DNA of 42,170 bases. It comes from Clostridia bacterium. GTDB taxonomy: Bacteria; Bacillota; Clostridia; Christensenellales; UBA3700. The translations under genes and the position numbers were made by a program. The notes under the pieces were generated by a model that did not search any database, had not been told where the DNA came from, and was given only the letters and a program-made list of their open reading frames with translations. The DNA lies in contig CAAGRV010000200.1 of assembly GCA_900772745.1 (NCBI GenBank), positions 1 to 42,170 on the forward strand, read 5' to 3'. This document shows, in pieces, positions 41,016-42,170 of this stretch (position 1 is its first letter; every line of letters starts with the position of its first letter).

Positions 41016-41812
41016 TTTTCGAGCTCCTTTATCTTTTTGTTTTGCTCACGCAAAAGCGCACAACTTCTGGCAAGCATAATGCTCATACCTACCCCAACTA
41101 TCGCCAAAAAATATGCTCCAACATTGGTGATGAACGAGCTACCCGCAATACCTGAGAGTGAGATTATCATCAAAGTAATCATCTCCACGACGCTGACAAA
41201 AGCAAATATTGATGACACAACAAGTAGCGCCAACACGCCTTTTCCCTTAGTCCCAACGGCGCACGACATAACTATCAACACAATCCAATAAACTACCAGT
41301 CCATAGGCGACAAAAAGCTGTATATTCATCGCTTTGGCGAACATTTCTTTGTCGTGGTCGGTATATTTTGCATTGATAAAAGATTGGACAATGCTCGACA
41401 TAAGCTCTTTGTTGCCAGAGCCTTCAATCATTTGTCCCGTCATAAAACTCAGCCAATTATCTCCCTTAAGTCCGCTCATATTGATAGGCGCAAACATAAT
41501 ACTTACAAGGCTGATTGACTTGCCAAATTCGGTGTATTCGTTGGTGATAGTAGTTTCTTCTCCCGAATTCGAGCCCGAGCCCGAGCCTGAATTTCCAATC
41601 ATCTCTTGGAGCTCACTTTTAGACAGCTTGACGCCTATGCCCGTGAATGGAATACAAAAACAAATGAGAATAAGCAAAAGTCCTACTAGCATAACAAACG
41701 GAACTTGTCTTGCAAGTTTTTCGTGCTCTTGGTTTGCTCTCTCTATCAAAAGGTTTTTTTTAGCCGTTTCTTTGGCGTCCGTGCCGTTTTTCTTCTTTGA
41801 TCTGCTCGCCAT
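41012..41812 (-). CDS. Four-segment membrane protein of unknown function
   Basis: 266 residues: a basic, lysine-rich N-terminus (1-36), membrane segments at about 38-58, 163-186, 192-219 and 229-250, and a large loop (60-160, probably outside) with the low-complexity patch NSGSGSGSNSG. The C-terminus is a short charged helix (REQNKKIKELEK). AAGGAG precedes the ATG. It forms a two-gene unit with the zinc-ribbon protein. I do not recognise the family. Confidence 0.82.
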   Translation of the reverse strand: MASRSKKKNGTDAKETAKKNLLIERANQEHEKLARQVPFVMLVGLLLILICFCIPFTGIGVKLSKSELQEMIGNSGSGSGSNSGEETTITNEYTEFGKSISLVSIMFAPINMSGLKGDNWLSFMTGQMIEGSGNKELMSSIVQSFINAKYTDHDKEMFAKAMNIQLFVAYGLVVYWIVLIVMSCAVGTKGKGVLALLVVSSIFAFVSVVEMITLMIISLSGIAGSSFITNVGAYFLAIVGVGMSIMLARSCALLREQNKKIKELEK

Positions 41813-41832
41813 AAATACTCCTTATTTTGTTT

Positions 41833-41861
41833 ATTATAAAACAAAAACAAGTATTTTTCAA
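41833..41861 (-). promoter_or_regulatory. Promoter of the membrane/zinc-ribbon operon
   Basis: TTGAAA (41856-41861), 17 bp, TATAAT (41833-41838). The leader is short and carries AAGGAG. Confidence 0.8.
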
Positions 41862-41917
41862 TAATTTTCTTTCTCTAACAAAAATTTTGGATAATTTTTG
41901 GCGACAAATACCCAAAT

Positions 41918-42170
41918 TTACAAATATAACATTTGGCACAACGACGCTACTGCAAGCTGTCTTATAAAAATATCTCTCACAACCCCACTATCCGTCATAT
42001 CTAGCATTTTGCCAAGCGTCGAAAGGCTGTGGGATATGCTTTCGAACAAGTTGCCGAACAAAACTTTGACTCCAACGTCGTCTAGTCGGATATTGCTCTC
42101 TGATATGGCGATAATTGTATTTTGTGCGATATGTATCGAGTTTTCGTACAGACAGTAACTGTATTCGCTA
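41918..42170 (-). CDS. 3' end of an unidentified gene, cut by the window edge
   Basis: An open frame on the minus strand runs from the window edge to a TAA at 41918-41920, giving 83 visible C-terminal residues. They include NTIIAISESNIRLDDVGVKVLFGNLFESISHSL and end LCQMLYL. The composition is like a globular, partly helical protein. I prefer it to the plus-strand frame over the same place because strand and composition agree with the neighbours. Too little remains to name it. Confidence 0.55.
   Translation of the reverse strand, partial: SEYSYCLYENSIHIAQNTIIAISESNIRLDDVGVKVLFGNLFESISHSLSTLGKMLDMTDSGVVRDIFIRQLAVASLCQMLYL

Noticed and set aside
41898..42158. Plus-strand reading frame of 86 codons
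   Set aside because: The minus strand is open to the window edge over the same stretch and fits the strand and composition of the neighbours better.
1..42170. CRISPR arrays, transposases, phage genes, rRNA
   Set aside because: Read through on both strands; no regularly spaced repeats, transposase, integrase or structural phage proteins, and no rRNA segments were seen.

Overview
The window looks like chromosomal DNA from an uncultured, low-to-mid GC, endospore-forming Firmicute of the Clostridia type. The genetic code is standard, with TGA used as a stop. Support for sporulation and Clostridia comes from spoIIE, spmA and spmB, whiA, the order murB-PHP-whiA-dnaE-pfkA, the order spoIIE-tilS-hpt, a membrane diadenylate cyclase, and a pyrophosphate-type phosphofructokinase beside an ATP-type one. 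I cannot name the species. Nearly every gene from 444 to 34011 lies on the minus strand, so this part probably runs in one direction relative to replication.

Region by region (minus strand unless stated). 1-3548: tmRNA gene, then secG, smpB, metY and metA; the trans-translation pair smpB/ssrA is split by two methionine genes. 3637-4674: a plus-strand ferritin-like gene and a hairpin-rich repeat of about 150 bp. 4675-6485: a phosphoglucomutase with its own promoter. 6494-12743: tilS-hpt-cca-rmuC-PHP-vanW, tightly overlapped. 12756-15834: an unrecognised gene followed by spoIIE. 15848-18166: pfkA and PPi-type pfp. 18253-24604: murB-PHP-whiA-dnaE. 24825-26144: aspartate kinase. 26316-34011: one long operon ppa-comEC-holA-membrane protein-pseudo-peptidase lipoprotein-cdaA-DUF1015, closed by a clear terminator.

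34165-37077 is a different kind of DNA. tRNA-Leu is followed by an AT-rich, convergent restriction-modification pair (C5-cytosine methyltransferase and a putative restriction enzyme) with a shared bidirectional terminator. Two tRNA genes (fMet and elongator Met) lie on the far side. 37139-37305 holds two imperfect 84-bp direct repeats. 37493 to the end carries ppx/gppA, tRNA-Glu, a small acidic protein, spmAB, two membrane proteins of unknown role, and the 3' end of a gene that leaves the window.

How the genes fit together: trans-translation (ssrA, smpB) with protein export (secG); acetylated-homoserine methionine synthesis (metA, metY); tRNA maturation (cca, tilS) and several tRNAs; glycolytic control and pyrophosphate turnover (pfkA, pfp, ppa); replication (dnaE, holA); c-di-AMP synthesis (cdaA); sporulation (spoIIE, spmAB). 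The points most worth a second look are: several housekeeping genes whose -10 box sits exactly 6-7 nt before the start codon with no ribosome binding site; a cdaA operon lacking cdaR and glmM but carrying a lipoprotein with a dead peptidase domain; the R-M island with a palindrome at the methylase promoter; and a repeated partly palindromic word, TCGATACRTAT. All calls come from reading the sequence by eye; no database search was run.
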